In this document: piece after piece, positions 4,928 to 14,026 of the stretch
Layout of the letters: each line of letters begins with the position of its first letter
How positions within the stretch are numbered: position 1 is the first letter of the stretch
From: Austwickia sp039812465
GTDB taxonomy: Bacteria; Actinomycetota; Actinomycetes; Actinomycetales; Dermatophilaceae
Direction: 5' to 3'
Length of the DNA stretch: 14,026 nt
Assembly (NCBI GenBank): GCA_039812465.1
Contig: JBDIAS010000083.1
Coordinates: 1-14,026 of the forward strand
The notes under the pieces: generated by a model
The model's database searches: none
Told to the model about the DNA's origin: nothing
The model's input: the letters and a program-made list of their open reading frames with translations, nothing else
Program-made: the position numbers and the translations under genes

Positions 4928-5683
4928 ATGGGCACCACGCCAGACGCGATCCGAGCCGCCCGGGACGCCGTCCTGACTGGCGGGGCGGGTTTCGACGTGG
5001 TCGACCTGTCCGACCCGCTCACGCCGGACACCGTGTCGTGGCCCGGTACGCCGCCGATCAGGGCTGTGGACGAGGCGACGCACGACCGGGACGGCCTGAG
5101 TGTCCGCGTCGTCACCGTGTCCGAGCACGCGGGCACGCATTTCGATGCCCCGTACCACTTCGATGCCGGCGGCCGAGATCCCTCCGAGATCCCCGCCGAC
5201 GAGCTGGTCGTCGCCGCCCACGTCATCGACTTCACGAGGGCGCCGTTGGCCGACGGCAACGCCGCCCTGCGGCCGCAGGACATCGAGGCGCACGAGGCGG
5301 CGAACGGACGCATTCCCGCCGGGGTGGCGGTGCTGCTGCGGACCGGATGGTCGGCACGGCGACGCGACCGGCTGGCGTATGCGGGTTCCGCCGACGCCGA
5401 CCACCTCGTCTTCCCTGGCTTCGGGGTGGACGCAGCGCGCGCGCTGGTCGAGCGCGGCGTGGTCGGGCTCGGGGTGGACACGCTCGGGATCGACCCCGGC
5501 AGCGCCCGCGACTTCCCCATTCACCGGGAGGTCTCACACCCCAACGGCCTCTGGCACCTCGAAAACCTCGTCCATCTCGACCGGCTCCCCGCAGTCGGCG
5601 CGCTCATCGTCGTCGGCGTGCCCCGGATCGCGGGCGCCTCCGGATTCCCCACGCGCGTCATCGCATTGGTCCCGCGGGCCTGA
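4928..5683 (+). CDS. Cyclase-family metal-dependent hydrolase (kynurenine formamidase-like fold)
   Basis: The product is 251 residues, the usual family length. The signature H-x-G-T-H-x-D-x-P-x-H is intact: His67, Gly69, Thr70, His71, Asp73, Pro75, His77, which supply the metal ligands and base. Other family landmarks are DLSDPLTPDTVSWPGTPP near the N-terminus (23-43), LLRTGW (136-141), GLGVDTLGIDPG (180-191), His199 before the EVSHPNGLWHLENL segment and Glu212. Relatives include kynurenine formamidase KynB, isatin hydrolase and many uncharacterised amide or lactone hydrolases. No kynurenine-pathway gene is nearby, so the substrate is open. GAGGAGG at 4916-4922 with 5-base spacing firmly supports the ATG at 4928. 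Confidence 0.9.
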   Translation: MGTTPDAIRAARDAVLTGGAGFDVVDLSDPLTPDTVSWPGTPPIRAVDEATHDRDGLSVRVVTVSEHAGTHFDAPYHFDAGGRDPSEIPADELVVAAHVIDFTRAPLADGNAALRPQDIEAHEAANGRIPAGVAVLLRTGWSARRRDRLAYAGSADADHLVFPGFGVDAARALVERGVVGLGVDTLGIDPGSARDFPIHREVSHPNGLWHLENLVHLDRLPAVGALIVVGVPRIAGASGFPTRVIALVPRA

Positions 5684-5685
5684 GC

Positions 5686-5704
5686 GGCTCCTTTCGTCCG
5701 AGCC
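5686..5704 (+). terminator. Short hairpin after the cyclase gene, weak terminator candidate
   Basis: GGCTC (5686-5690) and GAGCC (5700-5704) flank a 9-base pyrimidine-rich loop, beginning 2 bases after the cyclase stop. The stem is only 5 bp and no T-tract follows. The rest of the 158-base gap to the next gene shows no clear promoter. Confidence 0.22.
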
Positions 5705-5841
5705 ATATCGTTCTCGGTGAGCGGCCAGATTCTCTTGGCGTTCCGGTCGCCGCGTCGTCAGCGACCGTTCAAGATGATCTCGCGTCACGCCGGAGGCCCC
5801 GACGGTGCGGGCGGGCGCGGCGCGACGACGAGAGGTGGCAG

Positions 5842-8800
5842 ATGACGACGACGTCGAGCCGGCGATGGCGGCCGGTAGTGCCGCCCATCACCTCTGCCCG
5901 GCAGACGCCCCGAGGGATGGATCCCTGGCGCGACCCCCACCCGATCCGGTCCGAGATCTTCTCCGCCGAGCGGTTCGAGGACCACGCCCACTCCCTGGCG
6001 GACGGTCACCTCGTCGCCCGGCGCGCCCCCCGCGTGGTCTCGCTGCTGCGCCGACTCGACGACAACGAGGACCACATCGTGGCGGCCTCGCGCGAGCTCC
6101 TGGTCGACGTGCACGACAAGCGGCCCGTCTCGCCGGCCGCGGAGTGGATCATCGACAACCTGTTCGCGGTGGCCCGGCACATCCGACAGGCCCGCAAGGA
6201 CCTGCCGCCCGACTACTTCGGACAGCTGCCCAAGCTCGGCGACGGGCACCTCGCCGGACATCCGCGGGTCTTCGCGATCGTGTGGGCGTACGTGGCCCAT
6301 ACGGACAGCAGCTTCGACCCGGACCTGCTCACCCGGTTCCTCCTCGCCTACCAGGAGCGCAAGCCGCTCAGCCTCGGCGAACTGTGGGCCGTCCCGATCA
6401 CCCTGCGGCTGCTGCTCATCGAGAACCTGCGTCGGATCGCCGACTCGACCGTGGAGGCGGCGCTGGCCGTGCGCCAGGCCGACCGCGTGGCGGACGCCGT
6501 CCTCGGCCTCGGCGAGGACGGGCACCGCCGCAGCGTCGACGCGGCGATCCGAGCCGTCGGGCCGATCCAGCGCTTCCGACCCTTCGCGGTGCAGCTGTCC
6601 CGCCGACTGTCCGGACAGGAGACGACCGAAGCGCACGAGTGGCTCGCGCGCCGCCTCGGCGAGGAAGGGATGGAGCAGGAGGCCATCGCCCTCGCCGAGC
6701 ACCACGACCAGTCGTCCGCGGCGCTGACCACGCGCAACATCTTCACGAGCCTCCGGCTGATCCAGGACGTCTCCTGGCAGCAGTGGATCGAGACGGTCTC
6801 CTTGACCGAACGGGACCTGCGGGACAACGCCGGCTACGTGGCCCTCGACTTCCCGACGCGCAACGTCTACCGCACCGCGATCGAGCGCCTGGCGCGCGGC
6901 TCCCGCCAGGCCGAGCTCGACGTCGCGCGCGCCGCCCTGCAGCGGGCGGAGTACTCCTGGCAGGCGCCGATGAACGACGTCGGCTACTGGCTGGTCGACG
7001 AGGGACGCGCCGATCTCGAACGCGCCCTCGGGTACCGGCCGCCCGCCCGGCTGCGCCTCGGCCGCTTCCTGCGCCGGCTGGGGTTGGGCGGTTACCTCGC
7101 AGCACTGACGGTGGCCACCGCGCTCCTCGTCGCCCTCGTGACCGTGTATCTCGGGGTGTTCGCACCGGAACTGCCGCTCGTCACGCAAGTCGTGTTGGTG
7201 GTCCTGGCGTCCCTGCCGGCGACCGATCTGGCCCTCGGGTGGATCAACTACTGGTCGGCCCGGACGTTCGAGGCGTCCGTGCTGCCCGGGCTGGCGCTGC
7301 GCGACGGCGTACCCCAGGACCTCCGCACGATGGTGGCCATCCCGACGCTCCTGAGCACCCGGGACGACGTCGATGAGATGGTCGACGACCTGGAGATCCA
7401 TTACCTGGCGAACTGCGACGGCGAGGTCTACTTCGCGCTGATCACCGACTTCGGGGACTGGCGCGAAGAGCACCGGGACAGCGACGCGGCGTTGCTAGAG
7501 GCGGCGATCGAGGGGATCACCCGCCTCAACGACCAGTACGGGGACGACCGATTTCTGCTGCTGCACCGCCCCCGCCGGTTCAATCCGTCCGAGGGCGTCT
7601 GGATGGGGTGGGAGCGCAAGCGGGGCAAGCTGGAGGAGCTGAACCGCCTGCTGCGCGGCGAGAAGGACGTCGACCTGGCGGTGCACGCCGGGCGGCTCCC
7701 CCCGCCGGTGCGCTACGTGTTGACCCTCGACAGCGACACGAAGCTGCCTCGGGACGCGGCCCGCCGGCTGGTCGGCAAACTGGCGCACCCCCTCAACCGC
7801 GCGCAGGTGGACGAGTCGGGGCGGGTACGCCGGGGCTACGGGATCCTGCAACCGCGGGTCACCCCCGCCCTCCCGATCCGGGAGGGCACCTCGCAGTTCC
7901 GGCGGATCTTCTCCACGCAGCCCGGACTCGATCAGTACGCCTTCGCGGTCTCCGACGTCTACCAGGATCTGTTCGGCGAGGGTTCGTTCGCGGGGAAGGG
8001 GATCTACGACGTCGACGTGGTCGCGGGGGCGCTGCGCGGCCGCATCCCGGAGAACAGCCTGCTCAGCCACGACCTCCTGGAGGGCAACTACGCCCGCTCG
8101 GGCCTCGTCACCGACGTGGAGGTCGTCGAGCAGTACCCGGACGACTACCTGGTGGCCGCCGGTCGCGACCACCGCTGGACCCGCGGCGACTGGCAGCTGC
8201 TCCCCTGGATGCTCGGTCGGCGCAAGGGGATCAGCGCGCTCGGCCAGTGGAAGATGTTCGACAACCTGCGCCGGTCCCTGACCCCCATCGCGCTGATCGT
8301 GGCCGTGTTGCTCGGTGCCGCCACGCTGTCGGCGGTCGCGCTCGCCGGCTGGCTGGTGATCCTCTTCGCCTCCTTCATCCTCCCGCCGCTGCTGCCGCTC
8401 GGATCACGGCTGTTCCGCTGGCACCGCGAGATGACGCTGCGCAGCCAGGTGGCCTCCTGGTTCGTCGACCTGCGGCAGGGCATCGACCTCGGGCTGGTGA
8501 ACATCGTCTTCCTGGCCCACAAGGCCTGGTCGATGGCCGACGCGATCGCGCGCACCCTCTTCCGCCTCCTGGTCTCGCGCAGGCACCTCCTGGAGTGGAC
8601 CACGGCCGCCGACGCCGCGCGTCGCCGGGACGGCCGGTGGACCTCCTTCCTGCGACGTATGCGCTGGTCGCTGCTCATCCCTGCGGCCATGCTGGCGCTC
8701 GCGCTCTGGCGGGGGGAGTCGTCGGTCTTCGCCGTCTGCCTGCTCCCGATCCTGCTCTGGACCGCCGCCCCCTGGTATGCCTCGGCCCTGAGCCGACCGA

Positions 8801-11800
8801 CCCGACCGGCCCGCCAGGAGCCCGATCCCGAGTCGCTGGCGGCGTTGCGCTCGGTCGCCCGGCGCACGTGGCAGTTCTTCGACACGTTCGTCACGGCGCG
8901 CGAGAACCACCTCCCCCCGGACAACTTCCAGGAGGAGCCCTCCGGGGTGGTCGCCCACCGGACCTCCCCGACCAACATCGGGCTCTACCTGCTCTCGACG
9001 GTCGCGGCGCGGGACTTCGGGTGGATCGGACTGGCCGACGCCGTCGACCGGATCGAGGAGACCATGGAGTCCGTGAGTCGCCTCGACCACCACCAGGGGC
9101 ATCTCTACAACTGGATCGACACCCGGAGCCTGGGTTCGCTCGAGCCCCGCTACGTGTCCACGGTCGACAGCGGCAACTTCGCGGGGCACCTGATCGCCCT
9201 CGCGCAGGCCTGCGAGCAGTGGCGCGAGGAGCTGTCGGCGCCGCCTGCCCCGCGCCTGTCCGGGCTCGCGGACACCGCCGACGCCATCGCGCGTCTGCTC
9301 GGGGAGTCGTCCTCGGCGCCAGAGGTCCCGGGTGGTGACGCTACGACCGTCGGCCAAGGGGCGGACGCCGCGCGGCGCGCCCTCCACGAGTTCCGCACCG
9401 CCCTCAAGGCGGCTGCCACCGCCACCAGGAACGCCGCAACGGACACGGCCACGGGCACGGACACGGCCACGGGCACCGGCCAGCCCCCGCCGTGGGACGA
9501 CCTGGCGGCCCTCGGCCGCGCCCTCGCCCAGTCACTGGAGCACCAGGCGCTGGACGAGCCGTTGGACCACGAGTCCCCGGAGCACCGACCGCTCGACTCC
9601 CGTCGGAATCACCTGGCCGGCGCGACGGCCCACGATCTTGCCCAGTCGCTCGCGCGGACGATCGCAGGCCAGCGTCGCGACGCCGAACTCACCGACGAGC
9701 AGCTGCGGGCGCTGCGGGATCGGCTCGCCGCGCTGAAGGAGAGTTCGCTGCGCGAGATGCGTGGCATGGACTTCGCGTTCCTCTTCAACCCCCGCCGCAA
9801 CCTGTTGTCGATCGGCTACAACGCGACCGCCGGGGAACTCGACGAGAGCTGCTACGACCTGCTCGCCAGCGAGGCGCGCCTCGCGAGCTTCATCGCGATC
9901 GCCAAGGGCGACGTGCGGACCCGGCACTGGTTCCGGCTGGGCCGGTCCGTCACGGGCGTCGGCGGCCGGGCCGTCCTGCAGTCCTGGTCGGGCTCGATGT
10001 TCGAGTACCTGATGCCCAACCTCGTGATGCGCAATCCGCTCGGGAGCCTGCTCGACACGACGTCCACGTACGTCGTGCGGCGGCAGATCGAGTACGGAGA
10101 GCAGCACTCGACGCCGTGGGGGATCTCCGAGGCGGCATACAACGCCCGCGACCTGAACTACACCTACCAGTACTCGCCGTTCGGGGTCCCCGGCCTCGGG
10201 ATCGTGCGTGGGCTCGCGGACAACCACGTGATCGCGCCGTACGCGACGGGTCTGGCGGTGATGGTCGCCACGGAGGAGGCGGTCGCGAACTACGAGGCGC
10301 TGGCGCGGGTCGGGGCCTCGGGGCGGTACGGGTTCTACGAGTCCGTGGACTTCACGCCGGCGCGCCTGCCCGACGGGCAGCGGTGTGCCGTCGTCAAGTG
10401 CTACATGTCCCACCACCAGGGCATGACGCTGCTGAGCGCGCACAACGTCCTGACCGGCGGCGCGATGCGGCAGCGGTTCCACGCCGAGCCGATGGTGCGG
10501 GCCGCCGAGCTGCTCCTGCAGGAGCGCGCGCCGCGGCACGTGCCGGTGACGCAGGGTGAACCCGAGAAGGCGTACGGCACGGAGCGCGGCGTGCTGCACC
10601 AGACCATCCCCCGCGAGCGCACCTTCCACGGCACCGAGGTCCTGAGCCCCACCGTCCACCACATGTCGAACGGGCGCCTGAGCCTCACCCTCACGCCCGC
10701 CGGCGGGGGCCAGCTGCGCTGGAACGGCCACGCGATCACCCGCTGGCGCCCCGACCGGACCACCGAGGGCGCCGGCGACCACCTGTTCCTGCGCAACCGC
10801 CGCGGCGAGGTCTGGTCGGCCACCCCGCTGCCGATCCTCGGGCGGCTCGCGCACATCGAGGTCCGGCTGGCGGAGGATCGCGCGGTCTTCCGCCGGCGGC
10901 ACCGCGGCATCCGGACCGAGCTCGAATACCGGCTCTCCCCGGAGAGCGACGCCCTCGTGCGCCGCCTGGTCATCTCCAACGACCGGCGCCGCGACCGGAC
11001 GGTTCGGCTCACCTCCTACGCCGAGCTGGTCCTGGGCCGCCCTGCCGACGATTTCGCCCACCCGGTCTTCTCGAAGATGTTCGTGCGCACCGAGTACGTG
11101 CCCGAGCTGGGCGCGTTGGTGGCCGAGCGCAGGCCTCGCGGGCGCGGAGACCAGCCGGTGTGGGCCGGCCACCTGATCGAGGTGGAGGGCGGCGACCCGG
11201 TCGACCCCCGGGTCGAGACCGACCGATACCACTTCCTCGGCCGCGGCCGCAGCGTCCGCAACCCCGCCTCCCTGGAGGGGAAGACCCTGGAGCAGGGCAG
11301 CACGGGTCACGTCCTGGACCCGATCTTCTCCCTGTCCCACCGGGTCGTCGTACCGGGCGGCGGCAACACCACCGTCTACGTGTGGACGTTCGCCGCCGGC
11401 AGCCGGGAGGAGCTCATCGCCGCGATCGAGGCCCACCGGACCCGCGCGGCATACGAGCGGGTCGCGATGCTCGCCTGGACGCAGTCGCAGGTGGAGATGC
11501 GCCACCTCGGGGTGAGCCCCGACGAGGCCGTGCTGTTCCAGGCGCTGGCCGGGCACACGCTCTACCCGCACCCGGCGCTGCGGCCGCCGGCGGATTACGT
11601 CGCCGCGCATGCGGGATCGCAGGCCGACCTGTGGCCCCTGTCGATCTCCGGCGATCTCCCGATCGTGCTGATCCGGGTGAGCGACTTGGAGGACCTGCGT
11701 CTCGTGCGGCAGATGGTCCGGGCGTTCGAGTTCTGGCGGGCGAGGCGCTGCTCGATAGACGTGGTCTTCCTCAACGAGGAGGCGACCAGCTACATCCAGG

Positions 11801-14026
11801 AGGTTGACCACGCGCTGACGACCGCCGCGGCCGCCATCCGCCCGCGCACCGGCTCCCCGGACTCCCGCGGTCGAATCTTCGTGGTCCGCTCCGACCATCA
11901 CCCGGAGGAGACCATCCGGGCGCTCATCGCCTCGTCGGCGGTCGTGCTCGACGCGCAGCGCGGCGACCTCGGCATGCAGCTGCCGCGCGCCCTCGGCCAG
12001 ACCATCGTGACGCCGCCGCTCACCCCGATCAGCGAGCGGCGCTCCCTGCAGGTCCCGGAGGACGAGCGGGGGCTCGGTCGCCAGGGCCACCAGGGTCTGC
12101 AGCCGCTGGTCTTCGACAACGGCTTCGGCGGGTTCTCCGCGGACGGACGCGAGTACGTCACCGTACTCGAGCCGGGCCTTCCGACGCCGTCCCCGTGGAG
12201 CAACGTGGTGGCGAACGAGCAGTTCGGCTTCATCGCGACCAGTGAGGGCAGCGGGTCGGTGTGGTGGCGCAACAGCCGCGACAACCAGATCACCCCGTGG
12301 CACAACGACCCGGTGACCGCGCCGGTCTCGGAGGCGATCTACGTCCGGGACGGCGCCACCGGCCGGATCAGCACGCCGACCGCCGCCCCGATCGACGACG
12401 TCCGGCATCTGGCGTGGCACGGCTTCGGCTACACGGCCTACCTCGCCGAGACCCCCGAGCTGCGCCTGGACCTCGTCCAGTTCGTGCCGACCCACGACGC
12501 GGTGAAGATCGGGTGGCTGAAGCTGACCAACCTGACCGACGAGACCCGGCGGCTCACCGTCCACTCCTTCCACGACCTCGTGCTGGGCAACGATCGAGCG
12601 GCGGCGGCCCGGCATCTGATCGGCGAGATCGACGAGGAGACCGGCGCCCTGTTCGTCCGCAACCCGTGGAGCACGCGGATCCGCGACCAGGTGGTGTTCG
12701 TCGACCTGGCCGGCGCGCAGGACTCGTGGACGACGGATCGCACGGAGTTCCTGGGAACGCAGGGCGACCTGGCCGCCCCGGCCGCGGTCGTGGCCGATCG
12801 GCCGCTGTCCGGGACCACCGGGGCGGGCGCCGACCCGTGCGCCGCGCTGCAGCAGCGGCTGGAGATCGGCGCCGGGCAGACCCACCACCTGCGGGTGCTG
12901 CTGGGCGCGGCCCCGGACGCGGCGGCGGCCCGCGACCTGGTCCGGCGGTATCGCGAGGCGGACCCGCTGGCCACGCTGACCGAGGTCAAGGACCGCTGGT
13001 CGGCCACCCTGGAGGCGGTGCAGGTGAGCACCCCAGACGTGGCCTTCGACACGGTGATGAACGGCTGGCTGCTCTACCAGACGATCTCCAGCCGCATCCT
13101 GGCGCGGTGCGCCTACTACCAGGCCAGCGGTGCGTTCGGCTTCCGCGACCAGCTTCAGGACGGGATGAGCCTGGTGCTCGTGCACCCGCAGGAGGCCCGG
13201 GCCCACCTGCTGCGCGCCGCCGGGCGGCAGTTCCCGGAAGGGGACGTGCAGCACTGGTGGCTGCCCGAGGACGGGGCGGGCATCCGGACCCGGATCACCG
13301 ACGACGTGGTGTGGCTGGCGTACGCAGTGGCCCGCTACCTGCGGGTGACCGGCGACGTCGGCGTGCTCGACGAGCCTGTGCCCTACCTGGAGGGTGAGCA
13401 GCTCGCCGAGGGCGTCCACGAGTCGTACTTCGTCCCGACGACCTCGACCCGGCAGGACAGCCTCTACACGCACTGCGTCACCGCGCTGCGGTACGCCTTC
13501 CGGTACGGCGTCCATGGCCTGCCGCTCATCGGCACCGGCGACTGGAACGACGGGATGAACCGGGTGGGCGAGCGCGGCCAGGGCGAGAGCGTCTGGCTGG
13601 GTTGGTTCCTGCACCGGACGCTGACCGAGTTCCTGCCGATCGTGCGGTCCCGCGGGGACTCCGTCTTCGAGGCCGAGGCCTTGGCGCAGCAGGAGGCGCT
13701 GCTCGCCGCGCTGGAGCGGGACGGCTGGGACGGGCACTGGTACCGGCGGGGCTACTTCGACGACGGCACCCCCCTCGGCTCGGCCACCCGCCCGGAATGC
13801 CGCATCGACGGCATCGCCCAGACCTGGGCGGCCCTGTCGGAGGTTGCGGACCCGCGGCGGGTCGACGAAGCCCTGCGCCACGTGGAGGAGCACCTGATCA
13901 GCCCGCACGACGGGGTGGCCCGCCTGTTCACCCCGCCGTTCGAGACCTCCGAGCCCGACCCGGGCTACATCCGGTCCTATCCGCCGGGCGTGCGGGAGAA
14001 CGGCGGGCAGTACACCCACGCCGCGA
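5842..14026 (+). CDS. Cyclic beta-1,2-glucan synthase-like protein (GT84 + glycoamylase-like + GH94), 3' end beyond the window
   Basis: One frame is open from ATG 5842 (GAGAGGTGG just upstream) to the window end: 2728 residues, against about 2800-2870 for rhizobial/Brucella NdvB/ChvB/Cgs, so only the C-terminus is missing. Order: N-terminal helical region (1-410); membrane pair (about 418-440, 448-469); GT84 glycosyltransferase (about 495-800) with Asp536, DSD (Asp630/Asp632), S-H-D-L-L-E-G (Asp744/Glu747) and RxxRW (Arg775-Trp779); more membrane segments (about 816-855, 942-980); a variable linker; a glycoamylase-like domain (about 1309-1530, MDFAFLFNPRR, YMSHHQGMTLL); two beta-sandwich/phosphorylase-like parts (from about 1600 and 2088); a GH94 catalytic barrel from about 2400 (FGFRDQLQD, QHWWLPEDG, and GTGDWNDGMN with Asp2567/Asp2570). 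Known relatives build and cyclise beta-1,2-glucan at the inner membrane, and the GH94 part sets chain length. Product and role in this host are inferred. No exporter or modifying genes are visible. Confidence 0.93.
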   Translation, partial: MTTTSSRRWRPVVPPITSARQTPRGMDPWRDPHPIRSEIFSAERFEDHAHSLADGHLVARRAPRVVSLLRRLDDNEDHIVAASRELLVDVHDKRPVSPAAEWIIDNLFAVARHIRQARKDLPPDYFGQLPKLGDGHLAGHPRVFAIVWAYVAHTDSSFDPDLLTRFLLAYQERKPLSLGELWAVPITLRLLLIENLRRIADSTVEAALAVRQADRVADAVLGLGEDGHRRSVDAAIRAVGPIQRFRPFAVQLSRRLSGQETTEAHEWLARRLGEEGMEQEAIALAEHHDQSSAALTTRNIFTSLRLIQDVSWQQWIETVSLTERDLRDNAGYVALDFPTRNVYRTAIERLARGSRQAELDVARAALQRAEYSWQAPMNDVGYWLVDEGRADLERALGYRPPARLRLGRFLRRLGLGGYLAALTVATALLVALVTVYLGVFAPELPLVTQVVLVVLASLPATDLALGWINYWSARTFEASVLPGLALRDGVPQDLRTMVAIPTLLSTRDDVDEMVDDLEIHYLANCDGEVYFALITDFGDWREEHRDSDAALLEAAIEGITRLNDQYGDDRFLLLHRPRRFNPSEGVWMGWERKRGKLEELNRLLRGEKDVDLAVHAGRLPPPVRYVLTLDSDTKLPRDAARRLVGKLAHPLNRAQVDESGRVRRGYGILQPRVTPALPIREGTSQFRRIFSTQPGLDQYAFAVSDVYQDLFGEGSFAGKGIYDVDVVAGALRGRIPENSLLSHDLLEGNYARSGLVTDVEVVEQYPDDYLVAAGRDHRWTRGDWQLLPWMLGRRKGISALGQWKMFDNLRRSLTPIALIVAVLLGAATLSAVALAGWLVILFASFILPPLLPLGSRLFRWHREMTLRSQVASWFVDLRQGIDLGLVNIVFLAHKAWSMADAIARTLFRLLVSRRHLLEWTTAADAARRRDGRWTSFLRRMRWSLLIPAAMLALALWRGESSVFAVCLLPILLWTAAPWYASALSRPTRPARQEPDPESLAALRSVARRTWQFFDTFVTARENHLPPDNFQEEPSGVVAHRTSPTNIGLYLLSTVAARDFGWIGLADAVDRIEETMESVSRLDHHQGHLYNWIDTRSLGSLEPRYVSTVDSGNFAGHLIALAQACEQWREELSAPPAPRLSGLADTADAIARLLGESSSAPEVPGGDATTVGQGADAARRALHEFRTALKAAATATRNAATDTATGTDTATGTGQPPPWDDLAALGRALAQSLEHQALDEPLDHESPEHRPLDSRRNHLAGATAHDLAQSLARTIAGQRRDAELTDEQLRALRDRLAALKESSLREMRGMDFAFLFNPRRNLLSIGYNATAGELDESCYDLLASEARLASFIAIAKGDVRTRHWFRLGRSVTGVGGRAVLQSWSGSMFEYLMPNLVMRNPLGSLLDTTSTYVVRRQIEYGEQHSTPWGISEAAYNARDLNYTYQYSPFGVPGLGIVRGLADNHVIAPYATGLAVMVATEEAVANYEALARVGASGRYGFYESVDFTPARLPDGQRCAVVKCYMSHHQGMTLLSAHNVLTGGAMRQRFHAEPMVRAAELLLQERAPRHVPVTQGEPEKAYGTERGVLHQTIPRERTFHGTEVLSPTVHHMSNGRLSLTLTPAGGGQLRWNGHAITRWRPDRTTEGAGDHLFLRNRRGEVWSATPLPILGRLAHIEVRLAEDRAVFRRRHRGIRTELEYRLSPESDALVRRLVISNDRRRDRTVRLTSYAELVLGRPADDFAHPVFSKMFVRTEYVPELGALVAERRPRGRGDQPVWAGHLIEVEGGDPVDPRVETDRYHFLGRGRSVRNPASLEGKTLEQGSTGHVLDPIFSLSHRVVVPGGGNTTVYVWTFAAGSREELIAAIEAHRTRAAYERVAMLAWTQSQVEMRHLGVSPDEAVLFQALAGHTLYPHPALRPPADYVAAHAGSQADLWPLSISGDLPIVLIRVSDLEDLRLVRQMVRAFEFWRARRCSIDVVFLNEEATSYIQEVDHALTTAAAAIRPRTGSPDSRGRIFVVRSDHHPEETIRALIASSAVVLDAQRGDLGMQLPRALGQTIVTPPLTPISERRSLQVPEDERGLGRQGHQGLQPLVFDNGFGGFSADGREYVTVLEPGLPTPSPWSNVVANEQFGFIATSEGSGSVWWRNSRDNQITPWHNDPVTAPVSEAIYVRDGATGRISTPTAAPIDDVRHLAWHGFGYTAYLAETPELRLDLVQFVPTHDAVKIGWLKLTNLTDETRRLTVHSFHDLVLGNDRAAAARHLIGEIDEETGALFVRNPWSTRIRDQVVFVDLAGAQDSWTTDRTEFLGTQGDLAAPAAVVADRPLSGTTGAGADPCAALQQRLEIGAGQTHHLRVLLGAAPDAAAARDLVRRYREADPLATLTEVKDRWSATLEAVQVSTPDVAFDTVMNGWLLYQTISSRILARCAYYQASGAFGFRDQLQDGMSLVLVHPQEARAHLLRAAGRQFPEGDVQHWWLPEDGAGIRTRITDDVVWLAYAVARYLRVTGDVGVLDEPVPYLEGEQLAEGVHESYFVPTTSTRQDSLYTHCVTALRYAFRYGVHGLPLIGTGDWNDGMNRVGERGQGESVWLGWFLHRTLTEFLPIVRSRGDSVFEAEALAQQEALLAALERDGWDGHWYRRGYFDDGTPLGSATRPECRIDGIAQTWAALSEVADPRRVDEALRHVEEHLISPHDGVARLFTPPFETSEPDPGYIRSYPPGVRENGGQYTHAA
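9439..9474 (+). repeat. 18-bp direct repeat inside the glucan synthase linker
   Basis: Two identical, in-frame 18-base units (9439-9456 and 9457-9474, each starting ACGGACACGG) encode TDTATG twice, followed by TG. They lie in an Ala/Thr/Gly/Pro-rich stretch (about residues 1150-1310) between the conserved VDSGNFAGHL segment and the glycoamylase-like domain. Length is a multiple of three, so copy-number change would keep the frame. Confidence 0.8.

Noticed and set aside
5805..7376. A 523-residue plus-strand frame, and another at 7608-9338, starting within or before the glucan synthase gene
   Set aside because: Both are in a different frame from the synthase and read as Arg/Pro/Gly-rich low-complexity protein. 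The frame starting at 5842 has all the conserved motifs through the same bases.
9532..14019. A 1495-residue open frame antisense to the glucan synthase gene
   Set aside because: It is the reverse-strand mirror of a high-GC gene: rich in Arg, Pro, Gly, Val, His and Gln, with no domain motifs, no ribosome binding site and no independent context, while the plus strand encodes continuous GT84/GH94 motifs. Several other antisense frames (for example 5785-7473) are explained the same way.
1..14026. tRNA, rRNA, insertion sequence, integrase or attachment site
   Set aside because: No transposase or integrase motifs, terminal inverted repeats with target duplications, or tRNA-like cloverleaf with a CCA/T-loop consensus were seen on reading both strands.

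Overview
The window is high-GC DNA with an actinobacterial look. Codon third positions are strongly G/C. Two genes start a few bases after a TANNNT -10 hexamer, as expected for leaderless mRNAs. The families present (AraC with a DUF6597-like N-terminus, PhnB-like VOC, TetR plus alpha/beta hydrolase, MNT/HEPN pair, cyclase family, very large GT84/GH94 protein) are common in soil actinomycetes. I cannot name a genus from the sequence.

Layout. (1) 1-84 is the 3' tail of an unidentified gene. It converges on an AraC-family regulator (100-945, minus strand) across a hairpin. The regulator is divergent from a VOC/glyoxalase-fold gene (1015-1560). (2) 1561-1987 is a structured non-coding stretch. 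It holds a likely terminator hairpin, a promoter-like TTGGAG-N17-TAGCCT, a perfect 22-bp palindrome at the predicted transcription start, and a perfect 21-bp-stem inverted repeat. It leads into a TetR-family regulator (about 1988-2692) whose only well-placed start codon appears to be ATC. The regulator is translationally coupled (TGATG) to an alpha/beta hydrolase (2692-3537). (3) A 16-bp tandem repeat covers the hydrolase stop codon. After it comes a two-gene MntA/HepT-type (type VII) toxin-antitoxin pair: nucleotidyltransferase 3640-4050 and HEPN 4047-4484. (4) A 443-bp gap with no convincing gene precedes a cyclase-family metal hydrolase (4928-5683). (5) From 5842 to the window end, one uninterrupted frame encodes at least 2728 residues of a cyclic beta-1,2-glucan synthase-like protein (NdvB/ChvB/Cgs architecture: GT84, membrane segments, glycoamylase-like domain, GH94). 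It is cut by the window edge, probably near its C-terminus.

How the genes may work together. Three small regulator/enzyme or toxin/antitoxin modules are each self-contained: AraC with VOC, TetR with hydrolase, MntA with HepT. The glucan synthase stands alone with its own ribosome binding site. Nothing in the window links it functionally to the upstream modules. The points most worth checking are the ATC start with its structured leader, the MntA/HepT pair with a shortened nucleotidyltransferase motif, the hydrolase lacking the usual catalytic His, and the full-architecture cyclic glucan synthase in what looks like a Gram-positive actinomycete.
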